A stretch of DNA of 64,000 nt from contig JAJCXO010000005.1 in NCBI GenBank assembly GCA_029263395.1, forward strand, positions 1 through 64,000, written 5' to 3'. Every line of letters starts with the position of its first letter. Within the stretch, counting starts at the first letter, position 1. The stretch is from Acidobacteriota bacterium (lineage in GTDB: Bacteria; Acidobacteriota; Thermoanaerobaculia; Multivoradales; J023). The notes beneath the pieces are model-generated. The model did not search any database, was not told the origin of the DNA, and saw nothing but the letters and a program-made list of their open reading frames with translations. The translations under genes were made by a program, and so were the position numbers. Positions 8,413-17,724 of the stretch are shown in pieces.

Positions 8413-10026
8413 ATGAGAGTCTCGACCAAAATCACCGCTGCATTCGCTTTGTTCTTCCTGCTGTTTGCGGGGGTTTTGGCTTACCAGCTGTCGTTGATCA
8501 AGTCTCTGGTGGCGATCAACCGGGATCTCACTTCCATCAACTTCCAAGCTACAAAACTCTCCCGGAGTTTGATCCAGCTGGTGGGCGAGTTGTGGGAGAA
8601 CACTCGCAAGTACAACGCAACCAAAGACGATATCTATGCCACCTTATGGTCCGAGGCCAGCGACAAGTTTGATGCTCGTTTGGCTGAGCTCAGCGCGCTC
8701 GAGACCGACCCTCGGGAAGAGCGGGCCGTGGCGCTCTTGGCACAGACCTGGTCGGTGGTTCGGGGGAGTCCGATTCTGCGGGCAGGTCCTCCGGTGGCGG
8801 CGGCAGAGGGTCTGTCGGAGCAACAAAGACTGCGGATCAAAGAGGCCGACGACGCGGTGCTCGAAGCCCGTCGGCGGCAGTTTTCAGCATTGACTCAGCT
8901 CGCTGAGGCGGTGGTTGGCGAGACATCGCAAACGATCGAGCGTCGCGCTGAGCTGGCCGATTTCAAGAGTCTCGAGGCTGGGCGGATTGCCGGTCAGGTA
9001 GTGCTGGGCGCGCTCGGATTAATTCTGGCGGTGAGTATCCTGACCACCCGTTCGATCAAGGTGCCGTTGCGACGATTCACCGCTGGCGCACGTGCTGTGG
9101 CGGAAGGCAAATTTTCCTACCAGCTCGATGAAACGAGCGGTGATGAATTTGCCCCACCGGCTGCCGCGTTCAATTCCATGGCGCAGCGGCTCGGTGATCT
9201 CGATCGGCTCAAGCGAGACTTCTTGGCCCATGTTTCGCACGAGCTCAAGACACCGATTGTCTCAATGCAGGAAACCAACGCGTTGCTGCTCGATCAGTTG
9301 GCTGGACCACTCAACGCCAAACAACGCCGGATTGTCAGCCTCAACCTAGACGGTGCTCGCCGCTTGTCGGCCATGATTTCCAATCTGCTCGACTTGTCGC
9401 GGATGGAAGCCGGGGCTCTCGAGTACGAATTCATTGAGAGTGATTTTGTCGACCTGGTGGAGTTGGTGGTGGAGGAGCTCGAGGGGCGGGTGCGGGAGAA
9501 GGGGCTGTGGCTCGAGGCAGACCTCTCGGCCCGGCCGTTGGTGATCCACGGTGACCGCGATCACCTGATCCAAGTGATCGAGAATCTCTACGAGAACGCG
9601 GTCAAGTTTTCAGCCATCGCCAGTACGTTGAGCTTGGCGCTGTCGACCGTCGAAGCGCCGCCGGACCATCTACCGATGCGTTGGCGTCGACGACTCGATC
9701 GATGTGGCTTCAGTCGTTTTGCTCTGTTGGCCGTATCGGACTCTGGACCCGGTGTCCCCGACAAACACAAAGAAAAGATTTTCGAGAAATTTCATCAGGT
9801 CGAAAAGTCACAGAAGAAAGGCGTCAAGAGCGGGGTGGGGCTCGGGCTCGCGATCAGTCGTGAGATTGTCGAGGCCCACCATGGCGCAATCTGGGTGACC
9901 GACAATCCGAGTACCGGCAGTACGTTCTATCTGTTGTTGCCGGTCGATCCGAGAATACCCGTGGTGGCCGAAGGGCCCGTGGAGGGCGCACAATGGACGT
10001 CTTACGAACCCTTATCGTCATACTGA
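8413..10026 (+). CDS. membrane sensor histidine kinase with HAMP domain, GlrK-like
   Basis: A 537-residue kinase. TM1 (ITAAFALFFLLFAGVLAYQL) and TM2 (about 193-215: GQVVLGALGLILAVSILTT) flank a largely alpha-helical periplasmic sensor. A HAMP linker follows (RSIKVPLRRFTAGARAVAEG), then a dimerisation domain with phospho-acceptor His276 in HVSHELKTPIVSM and a catalytic domain with N box NLYENAVKFS, G1 DSGPGVP and G2 GVGLGLAISREIV. Its last 34 bases overlap the lipoprotein gene, as seen for translationally coupled partners. It should phosphorylate the NtrC-type regulator encoded just upstream. The periplasmic part has no recognisable ligand domain; by analogy with GlrK/QseE the lipoprotein may modulate signalling. 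Confidence 0.9.
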   Translation: MRVSTKITAAFALFFLLFAGVLAYQLSLIKSLVAINRDLTSINFQATKLSRSLIQLVGELWENTRKYNATKDDIYATLWSEASDKFDARLAELSALETDPREERAVALLAQTWSVVRGSPILRAGPPVAAAEGLSEQQRLRIKEADDAVLEARRRQFSALTQLAEAVVGETSQTIERRAELADFKSLEAGRIAGQVVLGALGLILAVSILTTRSIKVPLRRFTAGARAVAEGKFSYQLDETSGDEFAPPAAAFNSMAQRLGDLDRLKRDFLAHVSHELKTPIVSMQETNALLLDQLAGPLNAKQRRIVSLNLDGARRLSAMISNLLDLSRMEAGALEYEFIESDFVDLVELVVEELEGRVREKGLWLEADLSARPLVIHGDRDHLIQVIENLYENAVKFSAIASTLSLALSTVEAPPDHLPMRWRRRLDRCGFSRFALLAVSDSGPGVPDKHKEKIFEKFHQVEKSQKKGVKSGVGLGLAISREIVEAHHGAIWVTDNPSTGSTFYLLLPVDPRIPVVAEGPVEGAQWTSYEPLSSY

Positions 10027-10583
10027 TGGCAAGTTTGGTGGCAGCCTGCAGCGCGTTGTCCGATGGCTCCGAACCGACCCTGGTTGCTGATGACGCTGCC
10101 TTGGTGAAGTCCTACGAAGACTTTCTGGAGCATCATCCTTTCGACGAAAAAAGTGATCAGATCTGCTTTCAGTTGGCGATGTTGCATTTGAAGCCTGGCA
10201 GTACAGCGTACGATGTCGGTAAGGCGCGAACGCGGCTATGGCAGCTCGCGGTGAGCCCTAACAGTCCATACGCCGAGGGTGCCGAGCGCATTCTGGGCCT
10301 GCTCTCTGAACTCGATCAATTGCGTGGCGAGTCATCGCTCAAGGCAAGAAGTATCGAACGCCTAGCGGAAGATGCCGCGCGCCTGGGGGAAGCCGCAAAT
10401 GTTGCGGAATATCAGGTGGCTGAGAAGCGCGAGAGCGTCGAGCAGTTGTTACAGGAGCTGAAATCGCTGCGGGGTCGGATCGGGCGGCTGAGTGAGGAGA
10501 ATACGTCCCAGAAGCAGCAGATCGAACGTCTTGCCGGAGAACTCCAGGCGCTCAAACGGATCGACGTTCAGCAAATGCGCTGA
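9993..10583 (+). CDS. QseG-like lipoprotein with coiled coil
   Basis: A 196-residue lipoprotein with signal peptide MDVLRTLIVILMASLVAACS and lipobox LVAAC (Cys19). The mature part holds a helical region with ELDQLRGESS and a long Glu/Arg-rich coiled coil (about 105-190: ESVEQLLQELKSLRGRIGRL). Position directly after and overlapping the kinase, plus this architecture, match QseG/YfhG, the outer-membrane lipoprotein that activates GlrK in enterobacteria. Sequence similarity itself was not tested. The last codons sit in a tandem 18-bp duplication (GACGTTCAGCAAATGCGC at 10563-10580 and again 1 base on), so the C-terminus may be recently altered by slippage. Confidence 0.7.
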   Translation: MDVLRTLIVILMASLVAACSALSDGSEPTLVADDAALVKSYEDFLEHHPFDEKSDQICFQLAMLHLKPGSTAYDVGKARTRLWQLAVSPNSPYAEGAERILGLLSELDQLRGESSLKARSIERLAEDAARLGEAANVAEYQVAEKRESVEQLLQELKSLRGRIGRLSEENTSQKQQIERLAGELQALKRIDVQQMR

Positions 10584-10623
10584 CGTTCAGCAAATGCGCC
10601 GAGGTGAGAGCGAACGGATGTTC

Positions 10624-11106
10624 TCAGGCGTGCAGCGCTTCTTCTCGACGCTTGCGGCCACCGGTATAGCGGATGCGATCGAGGGCTCTCTCGCCACCAT
10701 ACTTTTCGACGATGCGGTCGTCGTAGTCGTCGGAGATCGTCGCCACCGCTGCGATGGCATTGAGCAGATTCGAGCGCTCCAGAGTGCGACCGAAAATCGA
10801 ATAGGAGAAGAACACATCGGTGCCGACGAGGGAGAAGGCTCCAAACGGTAGCGTGTGGTTGAGCTCCAACATGCCGAGGAGAAGATCTTCGTCGACATCC
10901 ACTCCTTGAACACAGTAGGCCATGACCATCACCAGGACTTCTTCCGGACCATAGAGGTCGACGGAGATTTCCATCACCGTGCTGCCGTAGCGTACGTAGA
11001 AGTGGCCTTCGTCATCTTCGTTGTAGGCTTCTTCGTCGAACAACTCGCCTAGATACAACTTGACATCTTCGTAGGCGGTGGCGTGATTTTCGTTCTCGAA
11101 CCGCAT
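10624..11106 (-). CDS. YbjN-domain (type III chaperone-like fold) protein
   Basis: A 160-residue soluble acidic protein. It runs VKLYLGELFDEEAYNEDDEGHFYVRYGSTVMEISV, then PEEVLVMVMAYCVQGVD, LLGMLELNHTLPFGAFSLVGTDVFFSYSIFGRTLERSNLLNAIAAVATISDDYDDRIVEKYGG. Strand-strand-helix order, the N-H-T-LPFG-F core and the C-terminal helix match YbjN/CesT-like folds, which include putative chaperones and sensory proteins. Molecular role unknown. It is convergent with the QseG-like gene, with only 40 bases between. Confidence 0.65.
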   Translation of the reverse strand: MRFENENHATAYEDVKLYLGELFDEEAYNEDDEGHFYVRYGSTVMEISVDLYGPEEVLVMVMAYCVQGVDVDEDLLLGMLELNHTLPFGAFSLVGTDVFFSYSIFGRTLERSNLLNAIAAVATISDDYDDRIVEKYGGERALDRIRYTGGRKRREEALHA

Positions 11107-11489
11107 AGTTTTCCTCAGTATCGTTCAGTCGCCGATAAGAGACCTGCCAGATCACGCGGCCCCATTGGCGGATCCAACCTCTTGCTGGTGTGAGCACCAT
11201 CTGCCCGGTTGAGCACCGTCTGCTACTGTGCGCCTGTCTAGGTCACTGTATCACCCGAAACAGGTTCGCTCGAAAAACGTGAGCGTAGATGACTTTCGGA
11301 TCGGTGGTAGCGAGTCTTGCGATCCGTTGACAGGCTCTCTGGCTTCGATTATCTTGCGAGACCGGTGTCGGCGAGCCGATGACTGCTTTACGCCGCCGTT
11401 AACGGCATAATGACCGTGTTCTCGAGCGCCTCGAGTCCGGCTACAAGATTACGAACTTCGTTTCCCTCTATAGGGGCGAAAGGAGCAGT
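11107..11489. other. intergenic region carrying the fadL-type promoter
   Basis: A divergent spacer between the YbjN-like gene and the FadL-type gene. A near-consensus sigma-70 promoter lies at 11337-11365. A short imperfect repeat GGTGTGAGCACCATCTGC / GGTTGAGCACCGTCTGC (about 11189-11222) lies near the YbjN end. No small gene was found. Confidence 0.5.
11337..11365 (+). promoter_or_regulatory. sigma-70-type promoter for the FadL-type gene
   Basis: TTGACA (11337-11342), a 17-base spacer and TATCTT (11360-11365). The -35 is perfect; the -10 keeps T1, A2, T3 and T6. It would start transcription near 11372, about 118 bases before the ATG. Confidence 0.55.
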
Positions 11490-12770
11490 ATGAGACTTTC
11501 TTTCAAGGCGACAAATTCGGTCGCCGCCGCTGCCGCTTTGGTCGCTGTCATGGCTCCCGGCAGCCTGAGCGCGGCAGGATTTGGTATTTACGAACAGAGT
11601 GCCAAGGCCTCGGGGCTGGCTGGTGCCTGGGTTGCTCGCGCCGACGATGCGGCCGCCAACTGGTACAACCCGGCCGCGTTGGTGTGGCTTGAAGGTGGTG
11701 AGTTCCAGATCGGAACCAACATCATCAATGTGGGGGACTCCGAGCTCACCTCGAGTGATCCCAACTTCGGTTTGTTCCAGCCCACAACGTTCGAGCAAGA
11801 GTCCAACCTGGCGACGCCGTCGCATATCTACTACCGGCGTAAAGTCAATAACAACATGGCGTTTGGTGTGGGTGTGACCACTCCGTTTGGCCTGGTCACC
11901 GAATGGGGAGATCGTCCGGTGACCTTCTCCGCCGCCAAGTCGGAGCTGGCGACCTTCATCATCAACCCGAACTTGGCGTTCCGGTTGACTCAAAGTTGGA
12001 GCATCGCGGTGGGCCTCGATTACCTTATTGCGGACCTCAAGAACTTCTCCCGCGAGGTTCCGATCGATCTCGACATGAACCCACTCAATGGTCCAGAAGT
12101 GGTCGGTTTCAGCAACCTCTCCGGCGATGGTGACGAGTTTGGCTGGAATCTGGCGTTGCACCACAAGCGGGGCAACTTCTCCTTCGGCATCAATTATCGG
12201 TCGGACATCACGGCCGAAATTGATGGTGATGTCGAGTTCTCGAACTTCGGGCCGCTAGCCGGTATCTTCCAGAGCAGCCCAGGAACGGCGGATCTCAACT
12301 TGCCGCAGTCTCTGGCCGTCGGTTTGGCATGGCAGGGCAACACGTGGGGCGTCGAATTGGATGTGGTGCAGGTCGACTGGTCGGTGTTCGATGTCTTGAG
12401 GGTCGACATCGAAAACAATGTTCCGGGTTTTGTCGACGATATTGCCCTGGTCGAGGATTGGGACGACTCCAAGTCTTTTCGCTTGGGAGTCTGGCGCAAG
12501 CTCGGCCAGCATGGTGAGCTGCGGTTCGGCCTCAACCTGGAAGAAGGTGCGGTGCCGGAAGATACTCTGCGACCGTCGATTCCGGACGCTGACCGCACCG
12601 CACCGTCGATCGGCTACGGTTTCAACGGCAACAAATGGAACGTCGATGTCTACGCACAGACCTTCATTTTTGATGAAATCACCTCGGTCGGCAACGAAGA
12701 GGGTGTCATCATCGCCGAGTACGATTCCGGTGTGACCCTGCTGGGGATCACGCTGGGGCGTAAGTTTTAG
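11490..12770 (+). CDS. FadL/OMPP1/TodX-family outer membrane transport protein
   Basis: A 426-residue outer-membrane barrel. Signal peptide about 1-28 (ends GSLSAAG), then the characteristic FadL N-terminal hatch: [20 protein letters not shown] and [20 protein letters not shown] (an A-A-x-x-xNPA motif). The repeating amphipathic strands and a final aromatic residue ([10 protein letters not shown]) fit a 14-strand barrel. FadL members carry long-chain fatty acids or other hydrophobic compounds across the outer membrane; which one here is unknown. AAAGGAG precedes the ATG. A promoter is seen at 11337. It appears to be transcribed alone, followed by uvrA after 135 bases. Confidence 0.92.
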   Translation: MRLSFKATNSVAAAAALVAVMAPGSLSAAGFGIYEQSAKASGLAGAWVARADDAAANWYNPAALVWLEGGEFQIGTNIINVGDSELTSSDPNFGLFQPTTFEQESNLATPSHIYYRRKVNNNMAFGVGVTTPFGLVTEWGDRPVTFSAAKSELATFIINPNLAFRLTQSWSIAVGLDYLIADLKNFSREVPIDLDMNPLNGPEVVGFSNLSGDGDEFGWNLALHHKRGNFSFGINYRSDITAEIDGDVEFSNFGPLAGIFQSSPGTADLNLPQSLAVGLAWQGNTWGVELDVVQVDWSVFDVLRVDIENNVPGFVDDIALVEDWDDSKSFRLGVWRKLGQHGELRFGLNLEEGAVPEDTLRPSIPDADRTAPSIGYGFNGNKWNVDVYAQTFIFDEITSVGNEEGVIIAEYDSGVTLLGITLGRKF

Positions 12771-12905
12771 GCCTCTTGGGCAGTCGAAAATCCTCCTCGA
12801 TTGAAATCGGTTGGGTGGGCCGGAGCGCTCTGTGGAGTTGCCTCTGGCCCGGAGGGACTTCTGCCAGCAGCTGGCCGCCAGCTTTCTGCTAGAGTCCTGC
12901 GCTCC

Positions 12906-15749
12906 ATGGACAAAATCATCCTGCGCGGAGCGCGTGAGCACAATCTCAAGAACCTGACCGTCGAGATCCCCCGCAATCGCCTAGTGGTGATAACGGGGGT
13001 CTCAGGCTCGGGCAAATCGTCACTAGCGTTCGACACCCTTTTTGCCGAGGGCCAGAGGCGTTATGTCGAGTCTTTGTCGGCCTATGCCCGGCAGTTTCTC
13101 CAGCAAATGGAGAAGCCGGATGTTGATTCCATCGAGGGGCTGTCGCCAGCCATTTCGATTGAACAGAAGTCGGTGTCGCGAAACCCGCGGTCTACGGTCG
13201 GTACGGTGACCGAGATCCACGACTATCTGCGCCTGTTGTACGCCTCGATCGGGATCCCGCATTGCCCCAGCTGTGGCCAGACGATCCGGCCGCAAACCGT
13301 CCAACAGATGGTCGATCGGGTGATGGCGCTGCCCGAGAAGAGTCGGTTGCAGCTTTACGCACCCTACGTTCGCGGCAAGAAGGGTGAGTACAAGAAGCAA
13401 CTGCAGCAAATGTCACGCGAGGGTTTTGTGCGTGCCCGCATCGATGGTGAGGCGGTGGACCTATCCGGTGAGCCGCCCCAACTCGACAAGCAGAAGAAAC
13501 ATCAAATCGACATCGTGGTTGACCGCCTGGTGGTCAAACCTGGCATCGAGAAGCGTCTGTCGGCCTCGATCGAGACAGCGCTCAAGGTTAGCGGCGGTCT
13601 GGTGGTACTGGCTCCACAGGGTGGACGTGAGGAAACCTTGTCGCAGAATTACGCCTGCATCGATTGTGGCACCAGCCTGACAGAGATCACGCCACGTCTG
13701 TTCTCGTTCAACAGCCCATACGGTGCCTGCTCGGAGTGTTCCGGCTTGGGCACCCTGATGGGGGTCGACGTGGACAAAGTGGTCACCGATGCTGACCACT
13801 CGATCGCCGCTGGTGCAATTGGGCCCTGGCGACCGGGTTCGAGCTCGTTTCAAATGCGTATGGTCGAGAGCCTGGCGGAAGACCTTGGCTTCTCGTTGGA
13901 TACGCCTTGGCGCAAGCTGCCGGCCAAGGTGCGCAAGATGCTCCTCACCGGCTCGGGGAAACGTGAAATCTCGTTCAGCCTGAAGAGTAAACGCTCGTCC
14001 TACCAGTGGCAGGGGGTTTTCGAAGGTATCGTGCCGCGCCTCGATCGACGTTACCGTGAGACCGATTCGGTGTCAGTGCGGACGGAGATCGAGAAATACA
14101 TGTCGATCAATACGTGTCCGGCTTGTGATGGCCGACGGCTGCGTCCCGAAGCGTTGGCGGTTACTGTCGGCGGTCATGCGGTGGATGAGTTATTGCGCAT
14201 GCCGGTGACGCGGATGCTCGAGGTCGTGAAGAGTTTGGATCTCACCCGTCGTGAGCGCACCATCGTCAAAAAAGTACTGCAAGAGGTCGCCGATCGGCTA
14301 CATTTTCTGGCCGATGTCGGGGTCGGTTATCTCACCCTCGATCGTTCCTCGGCTACCTTGTCCGGCGGCGAGAGCCAGCGTATCCGCCTAGCGACGCAGA
14401 TTGGCTCGAAGCTAATGGGGGTACTTTATGTGCTCGACGAGCCTTCGATCGGCCTGCATCAGCGCGATAACGCACGGTTGATCAAGACACTGCAGGGTAT
14501 GCGCGATCTTGGCAACTCGGTGCTGGTGGTGGAGCATGATGAGGACACCATCCGGGCCGCCGATTGGGTGATCGATCTCGGACCTGGTGCCGGCGTCCAT
14601 GGCGGTGAGGTGGTGGCTGAGGGCCCTCCCGAGGATTTTGAGAACCCGAAGGGTTCGCTGACTGGCAAATACCTCACCGGCGTCCTACAGGTACCGGTTC
14701 CCGAGCGTCGGCCGATCGACGCCGAGCGGGCGGTAACGATCGAGGACGCAAGCCACAACAATCTTCGAGGGCTCGATGTCCGGTTTCCGCTGGGTGTGCT
14801 GACGGTAGTCACCGGGGTCTCGGGATCGGGCAAGAGCAGCCTGGTCAACGACATCTTGCACAAAGCCCTGGCGGCTCACTTTTACCGTGCGAAGGACCGT
14901 CCGGGTGAACATCGACGGGTGGTGGGTCTCGATCAACTCGACAAAGTAATCTCGATCGATCAGAGCCCCATCGGTCGGACCCCGCGGTCTAATCCTGCCA
15001 CCTACACCAATGTCTTCAACCACATTCGATCTCTGATGGCGAAGACACCAGAGGCGCGCATGCGGGGTTACAAGCCGGGGCGCTTCTCGTTCAATGTCAA
15101 AGGCGGGCGCTGTGAAGCCTGTTCGGGTGATGGACAAATCAAGATCGAGATGCATTTCCTGCCCGACATTTACGTCACCTGTGAGATCTGCGGCGGCAAA
15201 CGCTACGATCGTGAGACCTTGCAAGTACGATACAAGGGGCTCAACATCGCGGAAATTCTCGAACTCACTGTGGAGCAGGCACGGGACGTGTTCGAGCACA
15301 TCCCCCCTGTCGAGCGCATTCTTTCGACGTTGAACGATGTCGGTCTGGGCTACATACGGCTCGGGCAGCCCGCAACCACCATTTCCGGTGGTGAAGCACA
15401 ACGGGTCAAGCTGGCAACCGAGCTCTGCAAACGTTCGACCGGCCGCACTCTCTACTTGCTGGACGAGCCCACGACCGGCTTACACTTCGAGGATGTGCGC
15501 AAGCTTCTCGAAGTGCTCCATCGGCTGGTGGACAAGGGCAACACAGTGATTGTCGTCGAGCACAATCTGGAAGTCGTCAAGACTGCGGATTGGGTGATCG
15601 ATCTGGGTCCCGAGGGTGGCGATGGTGGCGGCGATTTGGTGGCCGAAGGCACCCCAGAAATGGTGGCGAAAGTCAAAAAAAGTTATACCGGGAACTATCT
15701 CAAAACGATCTTGGCTCGCGACAAGAAACGACAGCGGAACGTTGCTTGA
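12906..15749 (+). CDS. uvrA: excinuclease ABC subunit A
   Basis: A 947-residue UvrA, normal length, the damage-recognition ATPase of nucleotide excision repair, working with UvrB. It starts [17 protein letters not shown]. Walker A of the first ATPase is [14 protein letters not shown], followed by the UvrA signature [18 protein letters not shown]. Zinc-binding cysteines occur at CPSCGQ, CIDCG...CSECSGLG and CEACSGDG...[12 protein letters not shown] signatures are [16 protein letters not shown] and [15 protein letters not shown], and Walker B residues lie in LDEPSIGLH and [10 protein letters not shown] longer frame opens at 12801, but family alignment and the ATG at 12906 favour the shorter protein. 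No lexA-type operator was recognised upstream. Confidence 0.97.
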   Translation: MDKIILRGAREHNLKNLTVEIPRNRLVVITGVSGSGKSSLAFDTLFAEGQRRYVESLSAYARQFLQQMEKPDVDSIEGLSPAISIEQKSVSRNPRSTVGTVTEIHDYLRLLYASIGIPHCPSCGQTIRPQTVQQMVDRVMALPEKSRLQLYAPYVRGKKGEYKKQLQQMSREGFVRARIDGEAVDLSGEPPQLDKQKKHQIDIVVDRLVVKPGIEKRLSASIETALKVSGGLVVLAPQGGREETLSQNYACIDCGTSLTEITPRLFSFNSPYGACSECSGLGTLMGVDVDKVVTDADHSIAAGAIGPWRPGSSSFQMRMVESLAEDLGFSLDTPWRKLPAKVRKMLLTGSGKREISFSLKSKRSSYQWQGVFEGIVPRLDRRYRETDSVSVRTEIEKYMSINTCPACDGRRLRPEALAVTVGGHAVDELLRMPVTRMLEVVKSLDLTRRERTIVKKVLQEVADRLHFLADVGVGYLTLDRSSATLSGGESQRIRLATQIGSKLMGVLYVLDEPSIGLHQRDNARLIKTLQGMRDLGNSVLVVEHDEDTIRAADWVIDLGPGAGVHGGEVVAEGPPEDFENPKGSLTGKYLTGVLQVPVPERRPIDAERAVTIEDASHNNLRGLDVRFPLGVLTVVTGVSGSGKSSLVNDILHKALAAHFYRAKDRPGEHRRVVGLDQLDKVISIDQSPIGRTPRSNPATYTNVFNHIRSLMAKTPEARMRGYKPGRFSFNVKGGRCEACSGDGQIKIEMHFLPDIYVTCEICGGKRYDRETLQVRYKGLNIAEILELTVEQARDVFEHIPPVERILSTLNDVGLGYIRLGQPATTISGGEAQRVKLATELCKRSTGRTLYLLDEPTTGLHFEDVRKLLEVLHRLVDKGNTVIVVEHNLEVVKTADWVIDLGPEGGDGGGDLVAEGTPEMVAKVKKSYTGNYLKTILARDKKRQRNVA

Positions 15750-15818
15750 CCGGATGTAGCTCGATCGGATTGGGCTTGACCAGACGTGGCTCGACCAGGC
15801 CGTTGTTTGACCGAGGAG

Positions 15819-15834
15819 CCGCGCTTCAGCGCGG
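15819..15834. repeat. REP-like GCTTCAGC hairpin, copy 1
   Basis: CCGCGCTTCAGCGCGG, a perfect palindromic hairpin of 6 bp with a TTCA turn. TCGCGGCTTCAGCCGCGA at 48895-48912 shares the same GCTTCAGC tip. Both are intergenic. The upstream 60 bases also contain CTCGACCAG-type near-repeats. Confidence 0.6.
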
Positions 15835-15868
15835 AACCCGACGTTCGGCCTGGTAAAATCTCCGCTTC

Positions 15869-17275
15869 ATGAAACGGAAAGAGCTCATCAAGCTCGGCTT
15901 TGGTAGCCGAGAGTTGTCGATGGCAGCGGTCGAGGCGGTCAAGGCAGCCTCTCGAGCCGGGTATAAGAAACCGGCGTTGCGGCGGTTGCTGAAAAACTTG
16001 GCTGTGAATCCGGGCTTGTTCGAGGAGGATGAGCTTTTTGGCGCGTTGGCCAAGCAGGTTGGGGCTCGACACGCTCGAGCGGAATCCTTCGTGCCGCGGA
16101 GGGAGCAGGCACCGTACCGCCGGTGGGGTGACGATATCGACGCGCTAGCGGTGCGACAGATGGAGAACGCTTGCAGTCTGCCGGTTGCCGCCCAAGGGGC
16201 GTTGATGCCGGACGCTCACGTCGGCTACGGGTTGCCGATCGGTGGGGTGTTGGCGACCCGCAACGCGGTCATCCCATACGCGGTGGGTGTCGATATCGCC
16301 TGTCGGATGAAGATGACGGTATTCGATTTGCCGGTCGGATCATTGACCGGGGCTCGCGACCGTCTGCGCAAGGTGCTCGCACGCGAGACGCGGTTCGGTA
16401 TCGGTGCGTCCTTTCGTCAACGTCGGCAGCACGACGTGCTCGACGCGGACTGGTCGGTCTCGCCGGTGACCCAGCGACTCAAAGACAAGGCCTGGGCACA
16501 ACTAGGAACCAGCGGCAGCGGCAATCACTTTGTGGAGTATGGCTCACTCGAGGTTTTCGCCCAAGGATCCGAGGACGTCGGACTGCCGGAAGGTGAGCAC
16601 CTGGCCCTGTTGAGCCACAGTGGCAGCCGAGGAGCAGGGGCAACAGTCGCCAGCCATTACAGCAAGTTGGCCATGGAGCTTCATCCGGAGTTACCCAAGG
16701 AGTTACGGCAGCTCGCTTGGCTCGACCTGTCGAGTGAAGCCGGGCAAGAGTATTGGCAAGCGATGCAGCTGATGGGTCACTACGCAGCGGCGAATCATGC
16801 CTGTATCCATCGGCACATTGCGAAGGCCTTGGGGGCTGATGTTCTGGCCGACATCGAGAATCATCACAATTTTGCCTGGCAGGAAGTGCATCAAGGCGAG
16901 ACTCTGATCGTCCATCGCAAAGGGGCTACGCCGGCTGCGGATGGTGATCTGGGAATCATTCCGGGCACGATGGCCAGTCCGGCTTATCTGGTGCGAGGTC
17001 TTGGCAACCCGGCATCCCTCAATTCGTCGAGCCACGGTGCGGGGCGAGTGATGAGCCGTACGCGAGCGAAAAATTCGTTCACCTGGTCCGAGGCCCGGAA
17101 GCTGCTGGAAGGTCGCGGGGTCGAATTGTTGTCCGCCGGTCTCGATGAAGTGCCGATGGCTTATCGAGATATCGACCAGGTGATGGCTGCCCAGCGTGAT
17201 CTAGTCGAGTCGTTAGCCCGTTTTCAGCCTCGGATGGTCAAAATGGCTCCGGCTGGCGAACGACCCGAGGACTAG
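15869..17275 (+). CDS. rtcB: RtcB-family RNA ligase
   Basis: A 468-residue RtcB, the GTP- and Mn-dependent ligase joining 2',3'-cyclic phosphate or 3'-phosphate RNA ends to 5'-OH ends. Diagnostic segments: MPDAHVGYGLPIGGVLATRN, VIPYAVGVDIACRMK (metal-binding Asp and Cys), TSGSGNHFVEYG (metal His), LLSHSGSRGAGA, ENHHNFAW (metal His), and NSSSHGAGRVMSRTRAK containing the His that forms the guanylate adduct. An N-terminal extension of about 85 residues, with a basic helical stretch (VKAASRAGYKKPALRRLLKNL), precedes the core, as in the shorter RtcB2-like branch. No archease or RtcR is adjacent. It might repair damaged tRNA, but that is inference. Confidence 0.9.
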   Translation: MKRKELIKLGFGSRELSMAAVEAVKAASRAGYKKPALRRLLKNLAVNPGLFEEDELFGALAKQVGARHARAESFVPRREQAPYRRWGDDIDALAVRQMENACSLPVAAQGALMPDAHVGYGLPIGGVLATRNAVIPYAVGVDIACRMKMTVFDLPVGSLTGARDRLRKVLARETRFGIGASFRQRRQHDVLDADWSVSPVTQRLKDKAWAQLGTSGSGNHFVEYGSLEVFAQGSEDVGLPEGEHLALLSHSGSRGAGATVASHYSKLAMELHPELPKELRQLAWLDLSSEAGQEYWQAMQLMGHYAAANHACIHRHIAKALGADVLADIENHHNFAWQEVHQGETLIVHRKGATPAADGDLGIIPGTMASPAYLVRGLGNPASLNSSSHGAGRVMSRTRAKNSFTWSEARKLLEGRGVELLSAGLDEVPMAYRDIDQVMAAQRDLVESLARFQPRMVKMAPAGERPED

Positions 17276-17355
17276 AGCGGACGGAGTGCCGGACTGACGG
17301 GGTGCCGGACTGACGGGGTGCAGGTCTGACAGAGTAGGGGTCTTATGGAGGAATC

Positions 17356-17676
17356 GTGGCGGAAGAGGACTACGAAGTCATCGCTCTGAGGATCAGCTGG
17401 CCGATGGTGTCCATCGGTTGCTTCTTGCTGACCTTGCCGGCTAAATATCTGCTTGGGTTTTTACCGTGGCGGCCACAACCGATTTGGTTGTGGCCGTTGG
17501 TGCCACCGTTGGTCATCTTCGGCTTGTCGATCCTGGGCTTTGTGGTGGGCTGGATCGGCTTCAGGTATTCCGAGCGACAGGGACTGGCAAAAGTCGGAAT
17601 GTTCTTGAATGGCGTCGTTCTGGCGATCGTTGTCTTGATGATTCTGTTGTGGCTCTACATCATCGGTGTCCGCTGA
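17356..17676 (+). CDS. small three-helix membrane protein
   Basis: A 106-residue membrane protein starting at a GTG with GGAGG five bases upstream. Three hydrophobic segments: about 13-32 (SWPMVSIGCFLLTLPAKYLL), 42-68 (WLWPLVPPLVIFGLSILGFV) and 82-103 (FLNGVVLAIVVLMILLWLYI). The cytosolic FRYSERQGLAKVG loop between helices 2 and 3 recalls DUF4190-like small membrane proteins. Function not known. Upstream, the stretch 17279-17336 holds a 16-17-base sequence (GGGTGCCGGACTGACG) nearly three times in tandem. Convergent with the GreA-domain gene 48 bases on. Confidence 0.6.
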   Translation: MAEEDYEVIALRISWPMVSIGCFLLTLPAKYLLGFLPWRPQPIWLWPLVPPLVIFGLSILGFVVGWIGFRYSERQGLAKVGMFLNGVVLAIVVLMILLWLYIIGVR

Positions 17677-17724
17677 TCGCCGACACGACTGATCGCCGAC
17701 ACGGCTGGTCGCCGGACCAAGAGT

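Noticed and set aside
11388-12164. 258-residue minus-strand open frame
   Set aside because: Antisense shadow of the FadL-type gene, which has signal peptide, ribosome site and promoter.
14685-15401. 238-residue minus-strand open frame
   Set aside because: Antisense to uvrA; no domain.
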